Assembly: GCA_002307245.1 (NCBI GenBank)
Contig: DBTW01000050.1
Location: forward strand, 5,722-31,469
DNA length: 25,748 nucleotides
Source of the DNA: Spirochaetaceae bacterium UBA1306
Lineage (GTDB): Bacteria; Spirochaetota; Spirochaetia; Treponematales; Rectinemataceae
Direction: 5' to 3'
The translations under genes were made by a program, and so were the position numbers. The number at the start of each line of letters is the position of its first letter. The stretch's first letter is position 1. Of the stretch, positions 6,145-13,511 are shown one piece after another. A model generated the notes under the pieces. The model had not been told where the DNA came from, searched no databases, and saw nothing but the letters and a program-made list of their open reading frames with translations.

Positions 6145-6807
6145 TCAATACGGCCGCATGCAAGAAGTTCCCCGGTAGGTGGCAGTCCCCGAGCTGCTTG
6201 TGGACGAGGAAGAGCTGCTAGAACCCGAAGATCGTGCATCGCTAACGGTTACCGTCTTCGATCCAGTCGAGGTCTGATAGGCATTCAGTACCTTGGTCAT
6301 TTCCGAATTGTTCCCCGATTTGTTGGAGATGCCTGCGCATCCCCACGTGTTTGCGTTGGAAGTCTGATGGACGAAAAAATCCGTGGCTTTAAATGATCCA
6401 TCCTTATTGTCCTTGTACGGAGTCGTAACCGAAGCTTCGATGTGGATCCCGGTGCCATACGCGGAATTGCTCATTGTCTTCGTATTACCCAGCGTATAGC
6501 TGCCAGAAGGGAGCGGCACGACCTTGTACTCCTTGTCGCCGTTGACAGGCTTATTATTCGGATTGTTCGCCTTCGCCACCGTCGTCACGGGCACCGTGAA
6601 CGAGCAGTAGTCCCCCTTTTCATGCGTAATCACGGTCGCGGTACCCGTCGAGTTGAAGGGCACGATGATCGTGAACATCTCGCCACTGATCGACTGCATG
6701 GCTTCCTGGTTCAATTCCTCTTCGAACGAGAGCCCCGCGAAGGCCTCCGCGAAGCTCAGAGAAACGCCGGCCATAAGTAAGGCCGAAATGATCAAAAGTT
6801 TCCTCAT
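6145..6807 (-). CDS. Secreted L,D-transpeptidase-like (YkuD/DUF5675-like) protein with Ser-rich tail
   Basis: A 220-residue protein with a clean signal peptide (MRKLLIISALLMAGVSLSFA, cleaved near residue 20-23). The mature domain has PLPSGSYTLG (98-107), resembling the TPxGxY element of YkuD enzymes, then GIHIEA (His122), DFFVHQTSNANTWGCAGI with His147, and Cys157 in a Gly-Cys pair. Order and spacing resemble L,D-transpeptidase and DUF5675/DUF2778 folds, where His and Cys are catalytic; the usual Arg after Gly-Cys-Ile is absent. Residues 193-207 are almost all Ser/Thr, followed by a short Cys-containing end. ATG is preceded by GGAGG at 6 bases. A peptidoglycan-modifying role is inference. Lower GC than neighbours hints at recent acquisition. 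Confidence 0.6.
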   Translation of the reverse strand: MRKLLIISALLMAGVSLSFAEAFAGLSFEEELNQEAMQSISGEMFTIIVPFNSTGTATVITHEKGDYCSFTVPVTTVAKANNPNNKPVNGDKEYKVVPLPSGSYTLGNTKTMSNSAYGTGIHIEASVTTPYKDNKDGSFKATDFFVHQTSNANTWGCAGISNKSGNNSEMTKVLNAYQTSTGSKTVTVSDARSSGSSSSSSSTSSSGTATYRGTSCMRPY

Positions 6808-6914
6808 TTTTTACCTCCGGATAGTATGTGTACGAGAGGGCGGAGCTCCCGGGCGCTCCGGCCAATCGCCTTTTCCCGGCTATACCCCTATACGCGCCTG
6901 GAAGCGCCCGGCGC

Positions 6915-6944
6915 TTGAGGCTAGGGATGAAAATCGGCGATAAT
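6915..6944 (+). promoter_or_regulatory. Putative promoter for GH42-TPR operon
   Basis: TTGAGG (6915-6920), 18-base spacer, GATAAT (6939-6944), with matches of 4 and 5 of 6. The predicted start near 6951 gives a short leader containing a GAGGG ribosome site before the ATG at 6974. Confidence 0.5.
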
Positions 6945-6973
6945 CGACGTAGATGCGATCGAGCGAGGGCTAA

Positions 6974-8965
6974 ATGGCGAAAAACGGGCTTTCATTCGGC
7001 GTCGATTGGTATCCCGAGCAGTGGGACGAGAGCATGTGGGAGCCCGATGCCGATCGCATGCGGGAATACGGGATCGAAGTAGTCCGCATGATGGAATTCG
7101 CCTGGTCCGTCGTCGAGCCGGAAAAGGGCCGCTTCGATTTCTCGCTATTCGACCGGGCTATCGGGGTCCTGGCAGGGCGCGGCATCGGGATCATCCTCGG
7201 CACACCAACGGCCAGCTTCCCGGCCTGGCTCCTCGACGAGGGCGAGGTCCTCCAGGAGACGCGGGCCGGCAAGACGCGCGGCTTCGGTACCAGGCGCATG
7301 GGCTGCTTCAACAGCCCGGTCTACCGCGAGGCCTCGCTCAGGGTCGTGAAGGCCTGCGCCGAGCGCTTCGGCCGGGACGACCGGGTCGTCGGCTGGCAGG
7401 TCGACAATGAATTCGGCCATGAGGGCTCGGATCGCTGCGCCTGCGGGAAATGCCGCTCGGCCTGGCATCGCTGGCTCGAGGAGCGATACGGGAGCGTCGC
7501 CGCGCTCAACGCAGAATGGGGCAACGTCTTCTGGGGGACGAGCTACTCCCGGTGGGACCAGGTTCCCGTAGCCCACGACCAGGTATCGGCCCATCTCAAC
7601 CCCGGACTTCTCCTGGACTACGACCGCTTCTGCTCGGATTCCGCCGTCGCCTTCGCCGACGCCCAGGTCGCGGCGCTGAAGGCCGCCGTCCGCCCCGGGG
7701 CCTTCATCACGACGAACCTCTTTCCCCCGCCCTTGGCCAACGCGATAGACATGGAGCGCCTGACGCGCGACATGGACTTCGCGAGCTGGGACAACTACCC
7801 CTCGTGGGGAGACCAGGACGAGCCCCTGCCTTACGCCGCCCAGGCATTCGCGGAATCCTTCGTCAGGGACCTCTCGCCCAGGAAGAGCTTCACGGTGATG
7901 GAGGCCTTCTCGGGCTTCCAGGGCCACGAATGCCTCGGCTACCTGCCGCCCGAGCGGCAGGTGGCCCTGTGGACCAACCAGGCGATAGCCAGGGGCGCCG
8001 ACCGCATCCTCTACTTCCGCTGGCGTACGGCGCCCTACGGGCAGGAGCAGCTCTGCTACGGCCTCTTCGACTCGGACAACGCCGAGACCGAGCGCGCAAG
8101 GGTTCTCCGCGACAACATCGGCGCGGTAAAGGGGCCATTCTCCCGCTTCGCCTCTACGCCGATCGAGAGCCGCGCCTGCCTCGCCTATTCCAAGGACGAC
8201 GCCCGGGTCCTGACCGAGCAGCACCTCTCGCAAGGCCTTTCGATGAGGCCGACCGAATGGGTCCAAGCCGGCTACGACATGGAGCTGACCAAGTGGTTCG
8301 CGCCCTACGTCGTCTTCAACGTCAACGCCGACGTCAAGAGCGTCGGGGCGCTCGACCTGGAGAAGTACTCGATCGTCAGCCTGCCCCTCTACCAGATGGC
8401 CGACCCGGGGCTCGTCGAGCGGCTCGACGCCTGGGTGCGGAAGGGCGGCCGCCTCGTCCTGGGCTACAGGGCAGGGGCGCGCGATATGCGAAACTGGAAT
8501 TCGCCGCTGCGCCTGCCCGGGCTCTTCGCCGAGATGGCCGGCCTTCGGGTGCCGCGCTTCGAGTCGCTCAACCGCGGCTCGGCGAGGATCAGGATCGGCG
8601 CCCTGCCCGCGAAGGCGACCGTCTGGGCCGATATTATCGAGCCGACCACGGCGAGGCCCGTCGCGGTCTACGCCGACGGGCGCAAATTCTACTCGGGCCT
8701 CCCCTGCGCGACCGTTAACGCATGGGGCGATGGCAAGGTATGGTACATAGGCACGAGCCCCGACCCCATCGGCATCTTCCTCCTCTACCGGAGGATCCTG
8801 AAGGACGCGAAGGTCGGGGCCAAGTTCCGCGGCATGGGGGTCGAAGTGATAGAGCGAAGGACGGAAGCTGGCGGGACGGTCAAGGTCGCCCTCAACCACA
8901 ATGCCAAGGCGAGGCGGGTCCTCGGCAAGAGGATCGAGGCTTACGGCTGGGCGGTGATCGAATGA
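6974..8965 (+). CDS. GH42 beta-galactosidase
   Basis: A glycoside hydrolase family 42 enzyme, 663 residues (normal length), cytoplasmic (no signal peptide), releasing terminal beta-linked galactose from oligosaccharides. The N-terminal TIM barrel begins FGVDWYPEQW; the acid/base is Glu146 in GWQVDNEFGHE and the nucleophile is Glu310 in FTVMEAFSGFQ. Four cysteines (Cys111, 155, 157, 160; the latter three as CACGKC) correspond to the structural zinc site of many GH42 enzymes. The trimerisation domain (about 390-600) and small C-terminal beta domain follow. A GAGGG ribosome site precedes ATG 6974. The last codons overlap the TPR gene start (ATGA). No sugar transporter or regulator is adjacent, so the natural substrate cannot be read from context. 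Confidence 0.93.
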   Translation: MAKNGLSFGVDWYPEQWDESMWEPDADRMREYGIEVVRMMEFAWSVVEPEKGRFDFSLFDRAIGVLAGRGIGIILGTPTASFPAWLLDEGEVLQETRAGKTRGFGTRRMGCFNSPVYREASLRVVKACAERFGRDDRVVGWQVDNEFGHEGSDRCACGKCRSAWHRWLEERYGSVAALNAEWGNVFWGTSYSRWDQVPVAHDQVSAHLNPGLLLDYDRFCSDSAVAFADAQVAALKAAVRPGAFITTNLFPPPLANAIDMERLTRDMDFASWDNYPSWGDQDEPLPYAAQAFAESFVRDLSPRKSFTVMEAFSGFQGHECLGYLPPERQVALWTNQAIARGADRILYFRWRTAPYGQEQLCYGLFDSDNAETERARVLRDNIGAVKGPFSRFASTPIESRACLAYSKDDARVLTEQHLSQGLSMRPTEWVQAGYDMELTKWFAPYVVFNVNADVKSVGALDLEKYSIVSLPLYQMADPGLVERLDAWVRKGGRLVLGYRAGARDMRNWNSPLRLPGLFAEMAGLRVPRFESLNRGSARIRIGALPAKATVWADIIEPTTARPVAVYADGRKFYSGLPCATVNAWGDGKVWYIGTSPDPIGIFLLYRRILKDAKVGAKFRGMGVEVIERRTEAGGTVKVALNHNAKARRVLGKRIEAYGWAVIE

Positions 8966-9531
8966 GCCCGGCCAACGGGGCCGGGGAGGCGAGGAAGCCC
9001 GAGACGGCGGCCGCCCTCAACGCGCGGGGCATGGACTATACCGATGCCGAGCGCTACGACGATGCGATAGCGGCCTTCGGGCGGGCCCTCGAGATCGAGC
9101 CGGGGAACGCGGGCATCCGCTACAACCGAGGAGAGGCCTTCAGGCGGGCGGGGCGCTCGGCCGAGGCGCGGGCCGAGCTTGAGGCCGTCCTTTCGGCCGA
9201 GGGCGAGTCTCCCGACCTCCTCCTGGCCCTCGGCCTCGTGGCCTACGAGGCCGACGACTTCGACTCGGCCTCCGCCCTCTACGAGCGCGCCCTGGTGCTC
9301 AAGGCTAGCTACCCGGAGGCCTGGAACGACCTCGGCGTCGTGGAGTTCCGCCGTGGGGCCTACGACCGCGCGAAGGCGGACTTCGAGAAGGCGGTCGCCC
9401 TCGACCCTGACTACGCCGACGCCTGGCTCAACCTGGCCGATACCTACGACGAGCTCGGCATGCAGAAGGAACGCCGCACCGCCGAAGCCAAGGCCAAGGC
9501 CCTCGGGGCCAGGGGCGAAGCTTCGGAATAG
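8962..9531 (+). CDS. TPR-repeat protein coupled to GH42
   Basis: A 189-residue soluble protein made almost wholly of tetratricopeptide repeats, about five units between residues 15 and 186 (for example AERYDDAIAAFGRALEIEPG and GAYDRAKADFEKAVALDPDY). TPRs are scaffolds for protein-protein contacts; no catalytic domain, signal peptide or membrane helix is present. The frame is open further upstream inside the galactosidase gene, but the ATG at 8962 overlaps the galactosidase stop as ATGA, which indicates translational coupling and fixes the start. A link to the galactosidase is inferred from position only. Confidence 0.85.
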   Translation: MSPANGAGEARKPETAAALNARGMDYTDAERYDDAIAAFGRALEIEPGNAGIRYNRGEAFRRAGRSAEARAELEAVLSAEGESPDLLLALGLVAYEADDFDSASALYERALVLKASYPEAWNDLGVVEFRRGAYDRAKADFEKAVALDPDYADAWLNLADTYDELGMQKERRTAEAKAKALGARGEASE

Positions 9532-9587
9532 GTTGAGGGGCAGACTCGCGGCGCCGCGGCCCGCCTTTCGCGGGACCAGGGCGAGGC

Positions 9588-9593
9588 GATAAT
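9588..9593 (+). promoter_or_regulatory. Possible -10 element of the 5'-nucleotidase gene
   Basis: GATAAT lies about 35 bases before the ATG at 9628, followed by an AAGGAGG ribosome site. No convincing -35 is seen at the right distance. The 96-base gap also has a GC-rich hairpin (CCCGC/GCGGG arms, around 9560-9574) without a T-tract. Confidence 0.35.
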
Positions 9594-9627
9594 ATCGAGT
9601 GTACGGAAATGTATTAAGGAGGCATCT

Positions 9628-11487
9628 ATGCGGAAGAGTCCTTCGCTGCGCCGCGCCCTAGCGGCATCCCTCGTCCTGGCCCTGGCGCTCGCCGGAGGCG
9701 CAGCGGGCGCCCAGGCGAAGCCGGAAAAGCTAAGCCTGTCCTTCATCGAAACCTCGGACATCCACGGCGCGATATTCCCCTACAACTTCATCAAGGCCGT
9801 GCCCATGGCGAACTCCCTCGCCCAGGTCGCCACCTTCGTCGCCGCCGAGCGGGCGAAGGCGGGCCGCGAGGTCGTCCTCCTCGACGGAGGGGACGCGCTA
9901 CAGGGCCAGCCGACGGTCTATTACTACAATTTCCAGAAGACCGACGTCCCCCATATCTGGGGCGAGGCGGTCAACTACCTCAAGTACGACGCCATCGCCG
10001 TGGGCAACCACGATATCGAGGCCGGGCACGCGGTCTACGACAAGCTCTACCAGGAAGTGAAGGCGCCAGTCGTCTGCGCCAACGCGGTCAAGACCGACGG
10101 CAGCAGCGTGCCCAATCCCTACTTCGCGCCCTATACCGTCATCACGCGCCAGGGCGTCAAGATAGCGGTCCTCGGCCTGGTCACGCCCAAGATCCCCGAT
10201 TGGCTCCCGCCCCAGTTCTGGACCGGCATGACCTTCGCCGATATGGTCGAGACCGCGAAGCTCTGGGTCCCGATCATCCAAGTGAAGGAGAGGCCCGACC
10301 TCATCGTCGGCCTGTTCCACGCGGGCGTCGACTACACCTACGGCGGCACGACCAAGGACACGCCGTGCAACGAAAACGCTGCCCAGCTCGTCGCCGAGCA
10401 AGTCCCCGGCTTCGACCTGGTCTTCGTGGGTCACGACCACGCGGGCTGGGACGGGCAAGGATGGGACCCCGTCGCCAAGAAGAAGATCGACGTCGTCGGC
10501 CCCGACGGGAAAGTCGTCCCGATCCTCGGGCCCAAGAACGGCGCCGCCAGCTTCGCCTACGCCAAGGTCGACCTCACCATGGACAAGGCGACCAAGAAGT
10601 ACTCCAAGGTCGTCACGAGCATCCTCGTCCCGACCGATACCCTCGCCCCGGACGCGGCCTTTCTCGCCAAGTTCCAGCCCGCCAGCGACGAGGTGAAGGC
10701 CTGGGTCAGCCGGCCCGTAGGCAAGCTCGCCGGCAAGATCACCACGCGCGATTCCATGTTCGGCGACTCGGCCTTCGTTGACCTCATCCATCGCATCCAG
10801 CTCGAGCTCTCGGCCGACCCGACGATGGGGCTCAAGAAGGCCGACATTTCCTTCGCGGCCCCTCTCACGACCGACGCGACCATACCCTCGAGCGCCGACG
10901 GGACGATGTTCGTCCGTGACATGTTCAACCTCTACCAGTACGAGAACTTCCTCTACACGATGGACATGACCGGGCAGCAGATCAAGGACTTCCTCGAGTA
11001 CTCCTACAAGATATGGCTCGCGACGATGCCGAACGAGGGCAATCACGTCCTCGCGATGACGAAGGACAAGAACGGCAACATGGTCACCGCCGCCCCGACC
11101 TACAACTACGACTCGGCCGCGGGCATCAAGTACACGGTCGACGTGACCAAGCCCGCCGGCTCGCGCGTGACGATCTCCGGCCTCTCCGACGGCCGGGCCT
11201 TCGACCCCGCGGCAACCTACACGGTCGCCATCAACTCCTACCGCGGCCAGGGCGGAGGAGGCCACCTCACGACGGGCGCCGGCCTCGACAAGGTCGCGGT
11301 TCAGAAGCTCAAGTTCGTGAACGGCGCCACGACGAAGGACCTCCGCTTCTACCTCCTCAAGTGGTTCGAGAAGCAATCCGGCGCGGTCACCGTCGACGCG
11401 CTCGGCAATTGGAAGATCATCCCCGAGGACCTCGCGGCCCAGGGCCGAGCCGTCGACTTCCCGCTCCTGTACCCCGAGAAAAAATAA
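9628..11487 (+). CDS. Exported 5'-nucleotidase / 2',3'-cyclic phosphodiesterase family metallophosphatase
   Basis: A 619-residue UshA/YfkN-family enzyme that removes phosphate from nucleotides outside the cytoplasm. Signal peptide residues 1-30 end in AQA. The metallophosphatase domain carries every metal motif: Asp44 and His46 (TSDIHG), Asp89 (LDGGDALQG), Asn127-His128 (VGNHDIEAG), His231 (GLFHAGVD), and His269 and His271 (VGHDHAG). The C-terminal nucleotide-binding domain (about 365-590) includes YQYENFLYTMDMTG and INSYRGQGGGGHL. An AAGGAGG site is 6 bases before ATG. It is monocistronic: its own -10 upstream, a strong terminator downstream. The exact substrate (AMP, UDP-sugar, cyclic nucleotide) cannot be told from sequence; nucleoside scavenging is the likely role. 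Confidence 0.92.
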   Translation: MRKSPSLRRALAASLVLALALAGGAAGAQAKPEKLSLSFIETSDIHGAIFPYNFIKAVPMANSLAQVATFVAAERAKAGREVVLLDGGDALQGQPTVYYYNFQKTDVPHIWGEAVNYLKYDAIAVGNHDIEAGHAVYDKLYQEVKAPVVCANAVKTDGSSVPNPYFAPYTVITRQGVKIAVLGLVTPKIPDWLPPQFWTGMTFADMVETAKLWVPIIQVKERPDLIVGLFHAGVDYTYGGTTKDTPCNENAAQLVAEQVPGFDLVFVGHDHAGWDGQGWDPVAKKKIDVVGPDGKVVPILGPKNGAASFAYAKVDLTMDKATKKYSKVVTSILVPTDTLAPDAAFLAKFQPASDEVKAWVSRPVGKLAGKITTRDSMFGDSAFVDLIHRIQLELSADPTMGLKKADISFAAPLTTDATIPSSADGTMFVRDMFNLYQYENFLYTMDMTGQQIKDFLEYSYKIWLATMPNEGNHVLAMTKDKNGNMVTAAPTYNYDSAAGIKYTVDVTKPAGSRVTISGLSDGRAFDPAATYTVAINSYRGQGGGGHLTTGAGLDKVAVQKLKFVNGATTKDLRFYLLKWFEKQSGAVTVDALGNWKIIPEDLAAQGRAVDFPLLYPEKK

Positions 11488-11507
11488 TCGAGCCTCGACA
11501 GGCAAAG

Positions 11508-11544
11508 GGGCGGTCGCGCGTCAAGGCGCGGCCGCCCTTTTTTT
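11508..11544 (+). terminator. Strong rho-independent terminator of the 5'-nucleotidase gene
   Basis: A 12-bp stem, GGGCGGTCGCGC (11508-11519) with GCGCGGCCGCCC (11526-11537), including one G-U pair, a 6-base loop, then seven T (11538-11544). It begins about 20 bases after the stop codon. Confidence 0.9.
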
Positions 11545-11562
11545 CGGCCCGGGAACCGTCCC

Positions 11563-11591
11563 TTGCCGGACGGGCCGGCGAGCAGTAAATT
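11563..11591 (+). promoter_or_regulatory. Putative promoter of first small heat-shock gene
   Basis: CTTGCCG (TTGCCG at 11563-11568), 17-base spacer, TAAATT (11586-11591). The same CTTGC-N-TAAATT arrangement with an identical 17-base spacer precedes the second sHSP gene. No CIRCE repeat (TTAGCACTC/GAGTGCTAA) is present. Confidence 0.45.
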
Positions 11592-11676
11592 ATCTCCATG
11601 ACTCGGGCCGCCCAACGGGGACTCGAGGCGCGCGCCGCTCCGTACGGAGGGCGGGAAAGGGCCCGATACAGGGCCG

Positions 11677-11712
11677 GGCCTCCGGGAGGAGGCCGCCTCG
11701 CTTAATTGGAGG
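11677..11712 (+). promoter_or_regulatory. Leader hairpin next to ribosome site of sHSP 1 (possible RNA thermometer)
   Basis: A perfect 7-bp stem, GGCCTCC (11677-11683) with GGAGGCC (11688-11694) and a GGGA tetraloop, lies 13 bases before the ribosome site GGAGG (11708-11712). The CCTCC arm, or CCTC at 11696-11699, can also pair with that ribosome site. The predicted leader is about 120 bases. Temperature control is inference. Confidence 0.45.
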
Positions 11713-11718
11713 ATCATC

Positions 11719-12270
11719 ATGAGCCACATCGACAAGGATTTCGGCTTCGACTTCGGCGGTTCGCTGGACGACATCATCCATGCCGCCCGCGCTTTCGGCG
11801 AGAAGATGAAGGATATGGCCCCCGACATGGCGCCTTGGGTCGAGGGTTGCGGGGCTCGCTTCGACCACGGGCCCGCGCACGGCCCCGCCCATGGACACCG
11901 CACAGGCCATCCCAATATCTATTTCTACCCGCCCACCAACTCCTACGCGACCCGCGAGGGAGGCCTAGTCTTCGAGTTCGCCCTCGCCGGAATCGACGAG
12001 GGCGCCGTGAGCGTGACTTTCCAAGGGGACTATCTCATCCTATCGGCCAAGGCCATGCCCCGAGCCGACGGGGCCGACCCATGCGAATATTTCCGCCAAG
12101 GCTTCCGCCCGAGGGACATCGACAGGCAGAAGTATTACGTCCCCGCGGAGGACTACGCGCAGGATCAGGCGAAGGCCGTCTTCCGCCACGGGGTCCTCGA
12201 GCTGTCCATCCCGCCCAAGGAGCCCGAGGGCGAGGCTATCCGCATCGAGATAGTAAAAGAGGGCAACTAG
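11719..12270 (+). CDS. hsp20: Small heat-shock protein (Hsp20/alpha-crystallin) 1
   Basis: An ATP-independent holdase that binds unfolding proteins, 183 residues. The alpha-crystallin domain (about 76-175) shows GLVFEFALAGIDEGAVSVTF, GDYLILSAKA, YYVPAEDY and FRHGVLELSIPPKE, the usual strand pattern ending in the G-x-L motif. The N-terminal arm (1-50) is amphipathic, and a His-rich linker (His50, 54, 58, 60, 64) precedes the core. ATG 11719 follows GGAGG by 6 bases. It has its own promoter and structured leader and is followed by a terminator. The next gene is a paralogue. The end of the sequence (IRIEIVKEGN) matches that of the paralogue (IKIEILKEGE), so the pair arose by tandem duplication. 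Confidence 0.92.
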   Translation: MSHIDKDFGFDFGGSLDDIIHAARAFGEKMKDMAPDMAPWVEGCGARFDHGPAHGPAHGHRTGHPNIYFYPPTNSYATREGGLVFEFALAGIDEGAVSVTFQGDYLILSAKAMPRADGADPCEYFRQGFRPRDIDRQKYYVPAEDYAQDQAKAVFRHGVLELSIPPKEPEGEAIRIEIVKEGN

Positions 12271-12311
12271 GCTACGCGAGGGCCGTTTACCCAGCTTTTA
12301 CATGAAATGCA

Positions 12312-12338
12312 GGGCCGCCCGCTTGGGGCGGCCCTTTT
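12312..12338 (+). terminator. Rho-independent terminator between the two sHSP genes
   Basis: Perfect 9-bp stem, GGGCCGCCC (12312-12320) with GGGCGGCCC (12326-12334), 5-base loop, then TTTT (12335-12338). It lies about 40 bases after the stop of the first sHSP gene. Confidence 0.8.
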
Positions 12339-12343
12339 CTCGC

Positions 12344-12372
12344 TTGCTCCGCGATGATAAGAGGTTTAAATT
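12344..12372 (+). promoter_or_regulatory. Putative promoter of second small heat-shock gene
   Basis: CTTGCTC (TTGCTC at 12344-12349), 17-base spacer, TAAATT (12367-12372), mirroring the arrangement before the first sHSP gene. It lies directly after the terminator, giving a leader of about 80 bases. Confidence 0.45.
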
Positions 12373-12423
12373 CATGTTAGGATATCGACGCCTGGGCGCG
12401 AGCCGCTGAGCGTCGACGCCATG

Positions 12424-12453
12424 GCGCCGCTCCTCCAGGAGGGCGCGGGAGGA
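12424..12453 (+). promoter_or_regulatory. Leader hairpin next to ribosome site of sHSP 2 (possible RNA thermometer)
   Basis: Arms GCGCC (12424-12428) with GGCGC (12442-12446) and CTCC (12430-12433) with GGAG (12438-12441) form one hairpin with a bulged G, ending at the ribosome site GGAGGA (12448-12453). TCCTCC (12431-12436) is exactly complementary to that ribosome site, so a masked alternative structure is possible. Confidence 0.45.
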
Positions 12454-12459
12454 ACAGCA

Positions 12460-13044
12460 ATGAAGGGCAATCGCATGTATGTCGATATCGGCACGATCCT
12501 CGACGAGGTCTTCGACGCCGCGAAGAGCTTCGGCGAGAATTTCCAGGGCATGGGCGACAAGATGGGCGGAGGGCCCAACTTCAACGTGCACGTGAACACG
12601 GGCGGCGGGCCCGGTGCGGGGCCGGGAGCGGGGCCCAAGCCCTGGTTCGATATGGGCCAGGACGAGAACGCCGACTACTACCCCGGCTACTCGTATCCGC
12701 CCATGAACATCTACCTGACGAACGAACGCGGCATGGTCTTCGAGTTCGCCCTCGCGGGCTTCGACGAGAAGGACATTGCCCTCACCTTCCAGGGCGACTA
12801 CATGGTGTTCTCGGCCAAGATGGGCCTGGGCGAGCTGCCTGAGGACGATGTGCGCTATTTCAAGCGTCGCCTCAAGCTCAAGGACGTCGACAAGCAGAAG
12901 TACTACGTGCCGGCCGACAAATTCTCGCAAGAGAAGGTACGCGCAATCTTCCGCAATGGCATCCTCAAGGTCACCGTCCCCCCAAAGGAAGAATCGGAAA
13001 CCTCCGAAGGGATCAAGATCGAGATCCTGAAGGAAGGCGAATAG
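12460..13044 (+). CDS. hsp20: Small heat-shock protein (Hsp20/alpha-crystallin) 2
   Basis: A 194-residue paralogue of the preceding gene. The alpha-crystallin core (about 88-185) has GMVFEFALAGFDEKDIALTF, GDYMVFSAKM, YYVPADKF and FRNGILKVTVPPKEE. The N-terminal helix (DIGTILDEVFDAAKSFGENF) corresponds to that of paralogue 1, but the linker is Gly-Pro repeats (GGGPGAGPGAGP, about 48-59) instead of His-rich. An upstream in-frame ATG at 12421 is rejected: the ATG at 12460 has GGAGGA 6 bases before it. It ends 11 bases from the convergent anti-sigma gene, with no clear terminator between. Paired sHSPs often co-assemble; that is family knowledge, not shown here. Confidence 0.92.
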   Translation: MKGNRMYVDIGTILDEVFDAAKSFGENFQGMGDKMGGGPNFNVHVNTGGGPGAGPGAGPKPWFDMGQDENADYYPGYSYPPMNIYLTNERGMVFEFALAGFDEKDIALTFQGDYMVFSAKMGLGELPEDDVRYFKRRLKLKDVDKQKYYVPADKFSQEKVRAIFRNGILKVTVPPKEESETSEGIKIEILKEGE

Positions 13045-13055
13045 CCGCCTGATGG

Positions 13056-13511
13056 TCAGTGGAGCGTGACCCCCAGCTTGCGTAGGTAGCCCTGTAGCTC
13101 TTCCAGGTGCGTCCCGATGAAGAAGGCGCTGTAGGCGCTAAATCCGATCCCCAATACAAGGGCGAGGGAAAGGGCGCTGCCGGGCCCGAAAATCGCCTCG
13201 AGAAAGCCAAGGCGTGATCCAAGGGGCATCAGGCATATCGATAGCAGGAGCACAGCGCCCGGAAGCACCCAGTCCCGGATGGCGAAATCCAGCCTGGGAG
13301 GCGGGGTCAGGCGCACCGCGGCCATGATCCTCTCGTCGAGGAGCTCGCAGAGATCGGGATCGGTGGCGCGATACGCGGCCATCGCTTCGGCGGATAGCCG
13401 CGCTATGCGCGCGCAATCTGAGCAGCCGGCCAGATGCATGCGGAGCGCCAGGCCGGGCTCTTGCCCCGCGTCGAGCTCGTCGAGCCGTTTCAGCGCAGTT
13501 TCATGTCGCAT
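13056..13511 (-). CDS. Zinc-finger anti-sigma factor
   Basis: A 151-residue membrane protein that likely holds the adjacent ECF sigma factor inactive. The N-terminal zinc anti-sigma motif HLAGCSDC gives His26-x3-Cys30-x2-Cys33. Two hydrophobic stretches follow (about 80-98 and 107-128), then a short cytoplasmic or periplasmic tail. Two ATGs compete: 13517 has GGGAGG directly touching it, while 13511 has the same site at 6 bases, so 13511 is chosen. It overlaps the end of the sigma gene by 11 bases, so translation is coupled. With two membrane segments the zinc domain and tail would both be cytoplasmic, unlike single-pass anti-sigmas cut by site-1 proteases. Confidence 0.85.
   Translation of the reverse strand: MRHETALKRLDELDAGQEPGLALRMHLAGCSDCARIARLSAEAMAAYRATDPDLCELLDERIMAAVRLTPPPRLDFAIRDWVLPGAVLLLSICLMPLGSRLGFLEAIFGPGSALSLALVLGIGFSAYSAFFIGTHLEELQGYLRKLGVTLH

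Noticed and set aside
6180..6230. Poly-Ser codon run considered as a phase-variable slippage tract
   Set aside because: The Ser codons are mixed rather than a homopolymeric or simple repeat, so slippage is unlikely.
7145..8899. 584-codon open frame antisense to the GH42 gene
   Set aside because: Mirror of a strongly conserved enzyme; no motif, ribosome site or plausible composition.
9898..11505. 535-codon open frame antisense to the 5'-nucleotidase
   Set aside because: Shadow frame in high-GC DNA; the sense strand holds signal peptide and metal motifs.
11545..11718. CIRCE/HrcA element before the small heat-shock gene
   Set aside because: No TTAGCACTC/GAGTGCTAA inverted repeat in this leader or in that of the second sHSP gene.
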